A stretch of DNA of 64,000 nucleotides from NCBI GenBank assembly GCA_035222895.1, contig JAVYIG010007867.1:32207-96206 (forward strand). The letters are read 5' to 3'. Origin of the DNA: Strongylocentrotus droebachiensis (Eukaryota; Echinodermata; Echinoidea; Camarodonta; Strongylocentrotidae). The notes below the pieces were generated by a model, which was not told the DNA's origin, searched no databases, and was given only the letters and a program-made list of their open reading frames with translations. The position numbers and the translations under genes are program-made. Positions 11,913 to 24,790 of the stretch are shown one piece after another. How positions within the stretch are numbered: position 1 is the stretch's first letter; the number at the start of each line of letters is the position of its first letter.

Positions 11913-12439
11913 TTAAAGGAACTATGTCCCATTTCCAGGTCAACAAAATGAAATGGTTAATTCCAAACGCATTTGAAAGATAATAGGCCTACTCATTTAG
12001 AACTTCTCTCAAAACAAAAGGGCTTGAAAATGTCTTTTTGCGGGAAAATAACGACCATTAGTTTGTTGAATATAGCGAGCGCGCTCGTTCAATTAAATAG
12101 TCTGATTTTCAGACCCTTGTACCGAATGGTCGTAAGTTTTGTGCTGCGCAAAGATTCAATCAGTTTAATTATTAAAGGCCGTTACAAAAAGTGGGTTATT
12201 GATGTAAACAGCTCATTTTATGTATATTATTACCAAAGAAAAAAATAAATCACTCAATCACTCAATAGTTTCTGACAGCGAAGTCTAGAATGTAAATGGG
12301 CTTCCTTGCATAATTTGAAGACTAGGACCATGGACACTAAATTTCACAGATAGGACATAATTATGTGACATATTTCATAATTCCTGCAAAGTTCTACAGA
12401 ATTTGATGTTAGCTACAAATGGGACATAGTACCTTTGAA
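11913..12439. mobile_element. MITE-like element, TTAAAGG group, different interior
   Basis: The left end TTAAAGGAACTATGTCCCAT and the right end, reverse complement TTCAAAGGTACTATGTCCCA, match at about 19 of 20 positions over the AAAGG..CCCATTT part. The 527-bp interior differs from the 1512 and 7938 copies. Near 12240-12265 it holds an AAATAA(ATCACTCA)2 motif resembling a LINE-type 3' tail, possibly a nested insertion. A 91-codon open frame inside has no recognisable features. Confidence 0.75.
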
Positions 12440-14760
12440 GGTGCAATTTAACTTAATTTTTCTTTGTTTTCTTCTTGTTTGTTTTTTTGGTAACGTGACA
12501 GAAATAAAGTTATTATTCAAAAATAATTGCATGGGCGTTCTCTACCTTTTCATACTTATCATTAAGCTTTCTTCTTAACACGGTTTTGATGTTTTCCGTC
12601 AGGGAGCTACTTATACGACTAACAGTTCTCTGTCTGAATACATGTATGTATTATGAAGAGGCTTATTCATAATTATCATGTTTAATGACTCCTATATTCT
12701 GTCATGCCCCCCCCCCCCCCCCGGTACTCCTCCCCTTTTACATAAGCTTCAAGTCTATCGTCTGGACTTTTTGTGTGCATCATCTCCGGTGACCGAGGCC
12801 GAAAGGCTTTAGCTCCTTACTGCCCGTGTCCCCCGAGGAGTTTTGGTGGGGTGGCAGCGACCCGGCGTGAACTCACGCTCTGTTTTCCAAGGGAAATTAC
12901 TCAATTAAACAAGTTTGCCAAATTGTGGTTGGGACAGTTTCATCATAATTATGGAGAAAATATTACTGCTAACAATCTTTAGGGGGAAGGAAACGCTGGT
13001 AAGGAGACCAATGACGGATGGGTGTCTGATTGGCTGGCTGTAGGCAGGTAGGTACGAGGAAAGGCTGGACAGAGAAAGTTTGAGATTAGCTCCGCGGAAA
13101 GGGGGTTTAGGTAGGGGGTCAGCGGCCGTCTGCGGCCCATTTAAAGTTTTATTAAGGCCAAAAAACATTTCGCCAGATTTCTTTGATTTGTTGTTTATAC
13201 CCCCAAAAGAAATCAGATCTAGAATGCAATGATTTTTTCCCCTCCTCAAGTACACTGTCGTAATGAATTTTGCCTAGACCGGTGTATGTATTCCCGGACG
13301 CGATTGGAAAAAAAAAATCAAAAAAAAAAATCGAACAAATAAACTGTAAACCTGGTATATACAGGAATTTCTTCGGAGAACACGAAGAACAACATCCTTA
13401 AGTCTCATTAAGCCTTTAATAATACCGGCCCATGCACTCAAACTAGGCAGCCGGCCCTCAGACCAAAGATCGACCGGCCCTTAATCTAAAATCTATAGCG
13501 GTCCGTGGAGAAAACCTAAAACTCCCCAATCCTCCCCTTTTTAGCTGCATCAATACTTTTTGTCTATGTCCTGTTCATACAATAAAAGCCGTGTTCCAAA
13601 AAATTGTTATACATGTACATGTATATATATTTTATTTTATAGAGTTGATACTCCTCACATTTCTGTATTTCTCAACACAGAGCTATATGTACAGGCGTAG
13701 AACCTTTGTTACGCTATTAAAGTTGCAATTCAATTACATGGGCAAAAAGTTGTATGTGATTATTTATCATCAGTTTGGCTCCTCTTACCGCTTTCTCATT
13801 TTTATCAAATTTATTGTGTTGTTTTTTATTAGTTCCTCTGCTTTGTAAATCTCTGTTATTTTCTACATTGTCTAGTTTCACACGATGACGTAATCAGCGA
13901 TGACTTACATGTACATCGCCCAAGAGGGCACGATTGTGCTCACCTGAGACAAGATATCAAAATAGAGATGGAAAAAAAGGAGATGGAGGGAGGGAGGGTG
14001 ATGGGAAGAGGATGATGGTCCTATCAATACCAGATGATGTGAGTTGACGGACTCCTCCCAGAAAATAACACAATGCCCCTCCATCATCAACAGGAAGAGC
14101 AGTCATCCCCGCTCGAACCCCACGTTTCCATCTTGCAACACCTCTCAGACCTGTGTGGCTTGCACCTCTGAGACGGGGGCGGTTCCGCGAGAAAAGGCCT
14201 AATGAGGAAAGACACACAAGTGGCGTTAAATTTGTCAAATATGCGCGACTTCCTCGCCCGTTTTCCGCCGTGACGGAGCGCCAGACAAGTCATCACAGGA
14301 TGACCATGACATACTGGTGTGTGAGTGTTGGAGGGTGTTTCTAAAGTTAGCCTCCTTCATGATTTTTTTTTAAACGAAGGTGTTGAAGATTCAGACTTTC
14401 GTTAAGCTCTCCTCCTACAGTTTACCAGGTTGGTGCATACCAATAATAAGTATGATCCAAGTTTAAAGTGTAAAGCGAATTTTACGTATGAAATGATTTG
14501 ATATTTGTTTAAGATTAAATCTCTTTTTTTGTAGAATCGTAGCGTCGCTGGACCTTGTAAATGGAGACAATAAAAGTAAATTCAACATTTCCGACTTACG
14601 CTGCCATCTTTTCCAACAAGCAAATATATAAGATAAACATTCTTTTCTCTGACAAGGCTCTATTTGACTTCCAGCTTGTCGAAATATAATTTCAATAAGG
14701 GTGTTACCACCCCTCCCCCTGATGCTCCTTTCCAGGGTCGGCTTCCCATCCATATCACTC
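12440..14760. other. Non-coding stretch with C-run and a GC-richer island
   Basis: A C-run lies at 12707-12722. At 13320-13331 an A-run is followed by AT-rich sequence. CCGGCCC recurs three times at 13425-13475. A GC-richer patch at 14095-14290 has antisense open frames of 60-90 codons but no recognised domain. No gene can be supported. Confidence 0.5.
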
Positions 14761-14801
14761 CCCCCCCCCCCCCCCTTCTCTCTCTCTCTCTCTCTCTCTC
14801 C
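14761..14801. repeat. Compound C-run/(CT)n
   Basis: A C-run of about 15 passes into (TC)n within one uninterrupted pyrimidine tract, as at 7029 and 59663. Confidence 0.9.
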
Positions 14802-15774
14802 CTGTCGCACTCTTGCTGTCTATGAGTCCCTGTCTCCTCAACCTGCCCCTGTCTGACCTTATTTATTTCGCTCTTTCTGTTTTTAGTTTTGTAATGGATA
14901 TCAAAATATTTAGTTGCCATCTGATAATTTCACTGTCATTGATATTGCCAAACAAGCTTTAGAAAAAAAAATAAGCAAAACCCAACAATAATCGCATCAC
15001 AACTCTCCTAACTCCCCACCCAACCTCCGCAACACCCCCACACTCTACAACCCCACACCTTTGCCGTCACTCTACCCCCCCCCCCACCCTTCCTTCCTTT
15101 TCAGCCAATCAGCCCCCACCCCCTGAGATTTACCGCCATCGTCATCATCACCGCCCTATCTTGTTAATCAAACCACACCTGGAAATAGAATGAATATCAT
15201 ATACGCCGAACCAAAACGATTTATTTGCCAGCTCGCGCTCGGAGTTAATTAGTCACTTCTTCTTTCTCAGGGTGGCTACGTCTTCCGCCCCAGGTGTGCC
15301 GAGACGACCGGGAAGGTGTGGTCTGTGCCTCATCGGAGACAGAGCGGAACAGTCAATGGTCATGTTTATAAAATTAAAAAATAAAATTATACCTTTATTG
15401 GAGTAAGAAGATATGGGAACCCCCCCCCCCCTCGCTCTTCAAAAGTGCGCGCTCATACTTTGAAGGCATTTTTTAAATATTAAAAAAAACAAACATTTAA
15501 AAATGATACATGTATGTATCAAGCACTTAGTAAATATAAATTATTATTTATCATTATTACTTTTATGAATGTAGTCTGTGGCGGATTTTTCAAGTGTCCC
15601 TCATCCCGTCATGTTCAAAGTATATTAGCCCCTAGCCACCTTAATTTTGTTGTGTTTTGTGTATCCGAGATATCTTCCATATGTTCTAATGAAGAACCCC
15701 TTCCCAATACAAATAAATAAAAGCACGTCTTTAACAAAAATTGAAAATGAAAACAATGCCCCTTATTTTAGCTA
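14802..15774. other. Non-coding stretch
   Basis: Contains C-rich runs (15077-15086, 15421-15432) and a moderately GC-rich patch at 15230-15350. No gene, element ends or tandem array is visible. Confidence 0.45.
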
Positions 15775-15845
15775 TAATCTAATAATAATAATAATACATA
15801 ACATTTATTAGGCGCTTAATACTGATGTTTCTAAGCGCACAGTGT
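15775..15845 (+). repeat. SINE-like 5' fragment
   Basis: (TAA)n followed by ACATTTATTAGGCGCTTA..TAAGCGC resembles the non-tRNA end of the SINEs at 23266 and 51178 (TTATATAGCGC / TTATAATGCGC then AAGGCGC). The tRNA-like end is missing, so it would be a truncated or related copy. Confidence 0.35.
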
Positions 15846-16849
15846 TCTGATTAAGAGAATAATATAACCCGTAGAATTAAATTAGAAGAAAAAGCAAAAA
15901 TACAAAAGTAACATAGATAAGGTAAGAAAAACAGTGGCAATCAACTAAATAAAAACAAATATGGTGCGCACCTCCATTGACCGACGCACAACTGCAATTT
16001 ACAATTTGAAAAAAAACTGTAACAAACAAAAACAAAACACAAAGGAGTTATGTGTACAAAGAAACTGTAAATCATATCATAAGGCAATCAAGAATGAAGG
16101 AAGGGCAAAGAAGGATAAAAGAAGGAAATGAGGATGGGGCGCAAGAGGAGAAGATGAAGAAGAGGAAGAGGAAGAAGAAGTAAAAGTAGAGGAAGAAAAC
16201 AAATATGACGGTAACCTGAAGGGGATAGATAATCACAACAATATTGTGAGACAATGACTTTGTTACCTTACATTGTTCTGAGGAATGTACGTTTAAGCAC
16301 GTCACAACACACATCCACCCTGGGGACTCATCTTTCATCACTAGCGCACCCGCTGGGAGGGGTACTCCCCTAAATGGGGCAGCCCCCCAATTTAATCTAT
16401 CGGATACGAACTCTGATATGAGAATCAGAAGGGGATATACACGTATGTTATTCGTTTCATTTCAGCTTGCCTAGGTATAGAGACAGTATCATTTATCTTT
16501 CATGTGACAATCGTTGCTTCTTTAATATACCCGAGGAAACTGTTAAACAAAAGCAAAAACAGACATAGAATTTCATTAAAAGAGTATAACTAGTTAATTG
16601 TTGTTATGGGCTCTTATTTCCTGCCCTCATAAAATTGAATTGAGTCAAGAAATTATTATTTTTTGGGTTAAAGAACGTGTAACGAGGACTTGATATTGTT
16701 TCATCATTGGTTTCAGATTCATGGCAATTTTCTACAGAACGGAGAGGTTGACGGCGATGGTGCTAAAACTGAAAGAACTAACTCAACCCTATTCTTCCCT
16801 TTTTTGTATTCAATTTTTTTAATTTGGATTGGTCACTATCCATATCCGT

Positions 16850-17092
16850 CCTCCATTCATTACCACTATTCTTTCACCGGGGCCTACAGCTTTACAAGCT
16901 TGCTTTCATGTAGGTCCCATCATATTTCTCTCAGTTAAATCAGTACTCAATATTGACCACTTATTTTAATGTTCTTTATTTATGTACACCTGTATGTATT
17001 GATTGTAATTTCATCATAACAACAAAATTGAAATTTATTTTTGAAATGTATATGTAAAAATATGAAAATAAATGAAATGAAATAAATTGAAC
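16850..17092 (+). other. Possible retroposon 3' tail
   Basis: AT-rich sequence ends in a motif built on AAATAAATGAAATGAAATAAAT, which contains AATAAA hexamers. Such tails are common at 3' ends of truncated LINE copies and also in 3' UTRs. No upstream reverse-transcriptase frame is present, so this is only a hint. Confidence 0.2.
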
Positions 17093-18155
17093 CAAAGTTA
17101 TAAGCATCGGTTTAAACCTGGATTATATAATTGGTACCTTTTTTAATCAAGGCTACAACCCCTTAGACCCGTTATCACCTATTCCACTACTCCTCTTACT
17201 CCACCGTCTACAATAATTCTTCTCACGTCTCCGGCGCTGCCCTTTACCAGGTTCACTGCATTGCAAAACACACATGCTACAAGTTTAACCCATGTCTGAC
17301 GTAGATCTTGACAAACACCGTCCTAATCAGGCCCACATTGCACAAGGTGTAGTTTGGAAATGGAAGTAAAATAATTGCTTACAAGTGATGATTTTTAGGC
17401 CGAGAGGGGCACTGACCTTAAACGTTTTTTTCTTTCATTCTAGTTAACTCTTTTCCTTGATGAATATTGTCGTTTAGAGTTCATGGGGTGGTGTAACAAT
17501 GAGTATATTCCGTCTGCTGGGAACCATGACATTTTCCAAGATGTTATCAATTATATTTCAATGACCTAAAAAAAAAAAGATTTATCGCTTCTCTGGTTGT
17601 AAGCAGACGATACGTCATGACACAAAATGTCCGGAGATTGGTTATCGACTGTGTGTATAGAGATCGATCGCACCCACCTCACAAGCTTTGACCAAATCAG
17701 GATCAAGGAAACACCTTCGATGGGCTCTGATTGGTCGATGACCGTTTGCGCAGGAGAGTGGTGGCAGGTGCGCACAGGTAGTATTCTATCCACCGGCTGG
17801 AGATGGTGCACATGTTGCTCAAAGCATGAACCTAATTCATGCTCAAAGTGAAGCCGACAACAATGGATATTTATAGGCATGTAAATGTCTCACGAAATAT
17901 TTATTTTGTTTATGTTTGATCCCGATAATTCGTTGCTTCCCAATGTTGTATTGTATAAATCAAAAGTGATACTCGTTTTTGTTCCTGTGCGATTTTCATT
18001 AATCTTTTATGTTTCATCTTTCGATTTTCGCTTGAGAATCGTTATTCATGTCTTTTTTATTGAAACTCTGGTTAGAACTCAATCGGTAAAACAAATATAT
18101 GAGGAATGTCAAACGGATGCACAAGGTCCAAATGACATTTATGGAATCCATGTTC

Positions 18156-18159
<4 letters not shown>
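17093..18159. other. Non-coding stretch
   Basis: Several CCAAT/ATTGG pentamers occur between 17635 and 17745, and the same segment is open on both strands (74 and 104 codons) without recognisable domains. A TATTTATAG lies at 17868. Promoter identity cannot be supported from this alone. Confidence 0.35.

Positions 18160-18193
<34 letters not shown>
18160..18193. repeat. A34 homopolymer
   Basis: Uninterrupted poly-A of 34 bases. No retroposon body upstream could be recognised. Confidence 0.9.
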
Positions 18194-18195
<2 letters not shown>

Positions 18196-19640
18196 GAAAA
18201 TATTATTAAATACACGTTTTTGTCTGGCTATTTTAAACAGGAAACGATGAACTTGTAGAATTGACGATTATCTTTTCAGCCGCGGGAACTAATTGACATC
18301 CAATCCTGCGTGCTTTTCAAGGAGCAACAAATAAAGACTCGATAAACAGCTTACTCATTTCCTACCTTCCTTTCTTTATTATTCAAGAAAAAGGATAACA
18401 AGAACACATACAACATTGACCTTCGTTGGTAACCGGGAGTCAAAGCGGAACCGGACTACTGAAATATCCGAGAAAAGGTTGTCGTGTCATCAGATGGCGA
18501 CGAAACACATGAATCGTGCAATGAAAACACGTAAATGGTAATCGTTGACATGCTCTAGGTATACGTATGTAGGGGAGAAAAGTTAGAATCACCTCCCTTT
18601 CCTTATGACGAAGGTGAGAGACACAAATACGGATTTAAAAATGGAATGAACAATTTCTATAAACTTCTCTCTTCAAATATATGTGTATAGTAAAGCGGTG
18701 TTCGTTTTCTGTTTTGTTCGTGTTTTTTTAATTTCTATTTTGTCTTTCATAAAAGCAGATGAACACTGTTCGTGAACTGTTTTAATCACTAAGCATCATA
18801 AGACCTAGTTGTATTGTGCTGTCTATTCTCACAATATAAAAAAGACATTTTAAGACAGTTGCAATGTTTACTAATTCTCTTCAAACCTTGCTGTCGTTTT
18901 TTGTATTCACTGTTTACCTGAATTTGTCTTTGTCAAAAAAAAGATGAAAATAACAATAACAATACTACTACTACTAATACTGATAAAAACAATAACGAAT
19001 AATGTTTTTTTTTATTGTTCGATATCGGGTGTCTATTTTAATCTATTTAGATATAAAGGTTATAGGCTGGCTACGATGACTATTCAGAGACGTGCTTCAA
19101 AAGTAGCCCACACTCACGTAGTGCAGTGTGAACTTTCCTTTTAATAGGGCTATGCTCAATTTCAAGTGGAGGAGGAATAGGGTGCTAGTGATCCGTCTGG
19201 CCTTGATCGTGAAACTAGCCATGTTTTCTTTAAGGCTTCTCCGTCGAAATGCAAAAAAAGACAAATCCAGAAAAATTCAAATGCCTGACATACAACCTTT
19301 CTTTGGCAGGATATGTATGAACATTGGCAATACATTTGAATTTTTACTTTTGAAATGTTATACACATCTTAGGTTTTTCACCAAATGTATAACATTAATA
19401 CAATTTAAACAAGATATGTACATGTATTTGTCTTAAAATGGGTTGAATGTCTTCTTTCTGCTGAATAAAAAGGCAGGAAAGAAAAAGGAAAACTTCTTTT
19501 TACTAATACTTTTTTTCGATAACGTAAGGCTTTTGTATGAGAATGTTAAAAAAAGAAAGCATAGAGGAATTAGTTTCTTCTTCATGATATGGAAACTGAC
19601 TTCAGATGATAATATAAACTTGCGCAGTTTATAGGTTTCT
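18194..19640. other. AT-rich non-coding stretch
   Basis: No element ends or convincing frames are visible. The 102-codon frame at 19128-19436 is Arg/Lys-rich with no motif. Confidence 0.45.
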
Positions 19641-19705
19641 GGTTGTTAGCTCAGTCTGTTAAACCAATACTATGGCTATGACCGAAGTTCCCTGGTTCGA
19701 GTTTT
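19641..19705 (+). repeat. tRNA-derived pseudogene or SINE head
   Basis: TTAGCTCAGTCTG at 19646-19658 fits the Pol III A box and D-arm of a tRNA. GGTTCGAGTTT at 19694-19704 is a slightly degraded B box at the right distance. The anticodon and acceptor stems do not pair well, so this is a tRNA-derived repeat, not a functional tRNA. The SINE tail is not clear. Confidence 0.55.
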
Positions 19706-21429
19706 GAAAGATGTCCACCTTTCTGATGTAGATGTCAATATCAGTCCCAGACATAAATAATAATGACATGTGGACCGCTACTTGTCTGCAAAACTTCAGT
19801 AACAACAACAACCAAAATGTCGGTAATTTTTATACTTCCACTTATGTGTGACCAAAACAGATTAACACATAAACTTTATTAAAAGGGAGCAGACATCGAA
19901 TAATAAAAAGGAAAGAAGAAAAACATCCCGGTAAGATATATAGAAGGACGGAGGAAGAGCGCAGACGAGCAGAAAAACAAGCGGGAACTCTCGGGGCAGG
20001 ATGGTGAGTCAGGCCAGCTATGGCGGGAACCACCCTTATTCCAAACATTGGCCACCATCTTGTTTTAACCTTTGAAAATACAAACTCGATCAACATCTAA
20101 ACTTTTCTTTCAAGAGCGCGCCTTAGCTCAGACGTCACTCTGCGCCTTGCCTTCAAAAAGCGTTTTTTTTTTTTATTTGCTTCTCTCTAGCATTATCATC
20201 GCTTCCCGACTTTCTTCCCTTCGTAAATACTCAATTGGAAGCCGTCAATGGAAGGAGTAATGTCAGTGGAAGTCCAACTTTATAATCGTCTAACTAAACA
20301 GAAAATATATGAAAGATTATATATTTCGCTGTGCGTTATTACCTCACAGTATTATTCTCCAGGAGCCTAAATTAACCTTATCGAATCATTATATACAACT
20401 ATTTAAATATACTTGTTAAAATGTCATTAAATTCCTGACAGCATCTAATAATACAAACATCAATTTTTAATTTGAAGGCAAATTATCATTGGGATTATAT
20501 GAGACAGAAATAACGCAAACGAACAAAAAATTAATAAAAAGATAAACGAATGAATTAAGTATATACTAAGACACTCTATCCGACTGATTGAAAATACTAT
20601 GTACTAGAAGCAAGTTGGGGTTGATGCATGTAATTTTTATATAATAACATTTCATTTCAGACGATGTTTTCCTACAGTAAAGATTGAGTTTTTTGGTGCG
20701 AAGATACAATTATGAGTTTGTACCTTTACGTCATACTGTCGTCAGAAAATATAGGGCATTTGATTTAAAATTAAGTTTCATAATTATGAAGTCTCGATTT
20801 ATTCATATAATTAGAGTGGTTAAAAGTGGTTAAAATAGTTATATTAGCAATAAAAGTCCATTTAGTGCGTTCAAAAATACCTTGAATAATTAATTATGTC
20901 AATAACACTGACAATATAATTAAAAATCTATTCACAAACTCCTCCCCATTATCATGTCATGTTCCTTGCATCGGAATCACTAATCGGGCTACAGAAGGTT
21001 CGCTAATTTAACTTTGAACTTTTAAAGCATAATTTCTGTCTCGGTAATGTCCTAGAAGGATTATAAGTCAACCTCCAATTCCTTCCGTCCCGGGGGGGTC
21101 CGTCACAACCCGTTTTTTCCCTCCAACATTACATCCCTCAGCTATTAAAAAAAGTGATACCGAGCCCCGCCCCAAATTCAGCACTCATCCTTCCGCTCTG
21201 AATTCACCCATCCTATCTCTCAACGAAGCAAGCACTCATGGTATGATATCTTTAACCTCATTTTATGTCTGGGAACCTTTTATTTACTTGTTTACCCCAA
21301 TTCGTCTCATCTTCCCCCTATTGCTCTTCTTCCTCTCCGAGCCCTAGCCCGACCAAGACCCTGAGTCGAACGATCGCTATCTTCCTTGGATGACAGAAGC
21401 GATAATCCCTCCTTCTCGGAGGTAGTCTC
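19706..21429. other. AT-rich non-coding stretch
   Basis: About 1.7 kb without recognisable genes, tandem arrays or inverted ends. A GC-richer part at 19940-20060 has a short antisense frame with no motif. Confidence 0.45.
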
Positions 21430-21882
21430 GGGATTAAGACCACGAGCAGGAGCAGGAGGAGGATGAAGAGATGGTGCGTGTTGTAAGAGGAAGATTAGAT
21501 CGACGTCTATGATGATGAGGTTGGTGATCATGATGACGATGCTGGTACTGGTGGTGATCAGTAGATGACGATGATGTTGATGAGTAGGAGGAGGAAGAGG
21601 AGGAGGAGGAGGAAGAGGAAGTGTAGTGATACTGACAATGTCAATGATAATAATGAGGATGATCATGATGATGATGATGAGGAGGAGGAGGAGGAGGAAT
21701 AGGAATAGGATGATTATGATGATAGTGGTGGTGATGATGATAGTGGGGGGAATTATGATGATAATGATATTGATTTCGACATTATCATGATATGACGATG
21801 ATGATTGTGAAGATGATATCGATGATGACAGTCATATTCTTGATAGTGATGATATCGATGATGACAGTCATATTCTTGATAG

Positions 21883-21919
<37 letters not shown>

Positions 21920-21960
21920 AATGATGAAGATGATGATGATGATGATGATGATGATAAAGA
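21430..21960. repeat. GAG/GAT purine-rich trinucleotide array
   Basis: Imperfect GAGGAG and GATGAT runs. At 21810-21885 a ~45-bp unit (GATATCGATGATGACAGTCA plus TATTCTTGATAGT) is duplicated. The poly-Met and poly-Ile frames are artefacts. Confidence 0.9.
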
Positions 21961-22178
21961 AGATGTTTTTTCCCCGAAAATCATCATGAAAAAACAATAA
22001 AACAATATAACAACATCAAAGACTTATATAACAATAATAGAATGATAAAAAGAATGAAAGTCCACTTCAGAGCCACTAACCTAATGGCTCTGTTCTTCGA
22101 TGGAGTCCAATGGTGATGATGACCCAGATGATGTCATTGTAGCTCAATTCAATTTAGGTTTACATTAAAAATATTGTT

Positions 22179-22201
<23 letters not shown>
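22179..22201. repeat. (AT)n microsatellite
   Basis: Perfect AT dinucleotides, about 11-12 units. Confidence 0.9.
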
Positions 22202-22209
<8 letters not shown>

Positions 22210-22439
22210 CGGCAGTCTGGAAAATGACATGTTTGAAATATACGACGCAACGGAAGAAATAAAAAAGCATAAATATTTAACATCGAAATAAAGTAAATAT
22301 ACGAAACTAAACAGCTGAAATGGATTTTAAGATGTTCATAATTGTAATGGGTAATTACCTAATCTCTGGATTTTCAGCTTTTAGAGTAACTTGTAAAAAT
22401 AATCCCGATGGCAGCTTATCATACAGCTATCAAGGTCGG

Positions 22440-22860
22440 AATTCCTTTTGACATTAATCCACGATATGGAAAATATCTCAGGGCAACCACCCCTGGACCA
22501 TATCCCCACCAGGACAACTACTCCTTTAGATCAGTAGTCCCCGGATAATTTTCTCCTGGGAGTATTCACCCCGGACTACCCCTGCATCAACTAAATAAGA
22601 AGAATTAACCCGCAATATACTGAATCCTTTGACAACTCTCATAATTATGACATCCACTCCCTAGTAATGAGCGGGTACAATGTAAGGTACATTATATAAG
22701 GGAGAGTTGTCCGGGGCTATGTATTTACCCTTCGTTCTTCTTCTTCTTTTTTTTTTTTTTTTTTTTGGGGGGGGGGGGGGGTGCCGCAGGTATTGTCTTT
22801 AATAGGGGGAATCTTCCGGGGTATTTAGCCGGGGCAATTATTGTCCGATGGTGATCATAG
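22440..22860. other. CCGGGG-rich repeat-like patch with T20G15
   Basis: Recurrent CCCCGGA, TCCGGGG and GGGCAA motifs in both orientations suggest an old dispersed repeat. In its middle, T20 at 22747-22766 is followed by G15 at 22767-22781. No clean inverted ends could be set. Confidence 0.35.
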
Positions 22861-23265
22861 TGATAGCCGAGCTAGTAAAAGTAGATCAGAAAACATCTGA
22901 GCGATTTCATTAGCGCTTAGGTGGAATTCCTTGAATATTCCTCAGAAATCATTCATAATCTTTCATATAATTCCATAATATTGTGTTTGCATTCATTTTA
23001 AAGATACCATACATGTTATCCTCCATTTATTTGTTATTATTTCGTTTTTTGCAATACAGATTTGTCCTCTAATGATAGTGATTTATTTCATTAGTTCTTT
23101 CTTCCTGTTTGTGACTATTTTCCTTATCTCCATATTCTGTTTGTTTTGTGCATGTCCTTCTGATTTTTCTTATATTGCTGTTATTCTTGCTCTTCTTTTC
23201 TTTTTATTTCTCCTTCACTCCCTCTTCTTCTTCATCTTCTCCTTCTTCTTCTTCTCCTTTGTCGA

Positions 23266-23540
23266 AATAATAATATTGGATTCTTATATAGCGCATATAT
23301 CGACCTTGCAAGGTCCTCAAGGCGCTCCAACATTACCAGGCTATGCTAGGCTGCCGATTTCGACGCTCACAGCATTTTAAGGAATTCCCCTCCTACCGGT
23401 ACCCATTCAACACCTGGGTGGAGAGTGGCAAATGTAGATCACTGTCTTGCCAAAGGACATTAGTGACTCGGTGGGACTCGAACCGCGGACCTTGTGATCG
23501 ACAGTCCGGCGACGTAACCACTCATCCACGATCACCGTCA
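23266..23540 (-). mobile_element. tRNA-headed SINE, copy 1
   Basis: Read on the minus strand, the head is tRNA-like: GGATGAGTGGTTACG (A-box region) at about 23515-23529, then the B box GGTTCGAGTCC at 23474-23484. The body follows, with the ACTAATGTCCTTTGGCAAGA and CACTCTCCACCC motifs, then GCGCCTTGAGGACC and GCGCTATATAAGAATCC, ending in an AT-rich tail (TATTATTATT). A second copy at 51178-51484 shares this order. It has no coding capacity and would depend on a LINE. Confidence 0.75.
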
Positions 23541-23670
23541 TGCACCATTATCATCTTTAACATGATTACCGCTGTTGTCATCATTATTGACAATTTATCC
23601 TTTTCACTTCAGCGATAAATCATTATTACAGCATAGATAAGAAAGATAATAAAGATGAATACCATGTCGA

Positions 23671-23730
23671 TCAGGACTCGAACCCCCATCCCGACTATAT
23701 GAGTTAATCATCTGACCCGCGGTGCACTAT
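23671..23730 (-). repeat. Second tRNA-like sequence
   Basis: The reverse complement contains a perfect B box, GGTTCGAGTCC (23674-23684), preceded by GCACCGCGGGTCAGATGATTAA. The A box is poor and no cloverleaf forms convincingly. It is probably a SINE or tRNA-pseudogene remnant. Confidence 0.4.
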
Positions 23731-24790
23731 TTTCTATATAATTATGTACGTACTTGGTTCCTAAAGTACTCATTGTTATATATTTCAGTCTATATTGTAT
23801 GCATTCCTTGAATTATTCCTGTTGTTTCTTCAAAACTACATTTTTAATTCTAAATATCAGAGTTAGCTACTGACACTAGCATTGATTTCAGTAAAAACAA
23901 GGCAAGCGGTCAAGAGTCTTTTTTCGGAGACTACGAATGCGACATCGCTGAAATTTCGGATCCTCCGCCTCTGTTGATATTTAAAAATATGAAAACCCCG
24001 AAAGTGAGTCTACAAATTTTGGCCTGTTGTCCCTCTCAACTTGTACTTTTTGCCCCCTTGAGCGTTACTTTTCCCCCACAAAGTTCAGGGAGAGGGTGCT
24101 CACGAGCAGGAAGGGATGATCATAGTTGTTAAAGAAAGAAGTGATTATCTTTGAGACGCTTTTCTAATTTAGCACCCGAAGGTTTATTGTCTAGTGGAGA
24201 AAGGTAGACGAAAGATGATTAACCCGAATAGAATTTCAGAAAGACTCTTTAATTAAAATATCGATATAATCTCGCCATATCTCATTTTCTCTCATCAATG
24301 TAGACATTCACATTCATATTCATATGGTGATGTTAAAACATATATTTAATAGGGCAATTTATCTTAAAAACCTTATATTCGATATTGATCGTGAATGAAT
24401 GCTAACATAATGAACAAATATTTAAAGGTTGTACTGCGTTTGCCAAACACCCTTGGGCCGCAATGACGATGATAGTGGCATTCCTTTGAAATATGGTAAC
24501 ATCCGAGGAAGACGTACAGTTAAACATAATGAATATTTAATTTTGACTTTGAACATATTATGCATACGTCACTATGCACTAATGTGGGTGTATTTTTGTG
24601 TGGATTAAAAGACAAACGTCTTCTCATTGATGTCATTATTAATCTGTTTTTGTCGGAAAGCGAGAAAAGGTCGTCTTCCGGACTGACGCACGTACGGACG
24701 GAGAAACGGAAGAACGCACGGACGGGAAAAATACTTCCATGACCATCCGCGCTGTGTAAACCATTCGACAATGGAGGTAAATATAAGCGA
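23731..24790. other. AT-rich non-coding stretch
   Basis: No genes or repeats recognised. Short frames on both strands near 24520-24824 overlap one another and lack motifs. Confidence 0.45.

Noticed and set aside
17566..17880. Gene or promoter suggested by several CCAAT pentamers and frames open on both strands
   Set aside because: No TATA or initiator at suitable spacing and no recognisable peptide; pentamers this short are expected by chance.
19641..19705. Functional tRNA gene
   Set aside because: A and B boxes are present, but the anticodon and acceptor stems do not pair; it is treated as tRNA-derived repeat.
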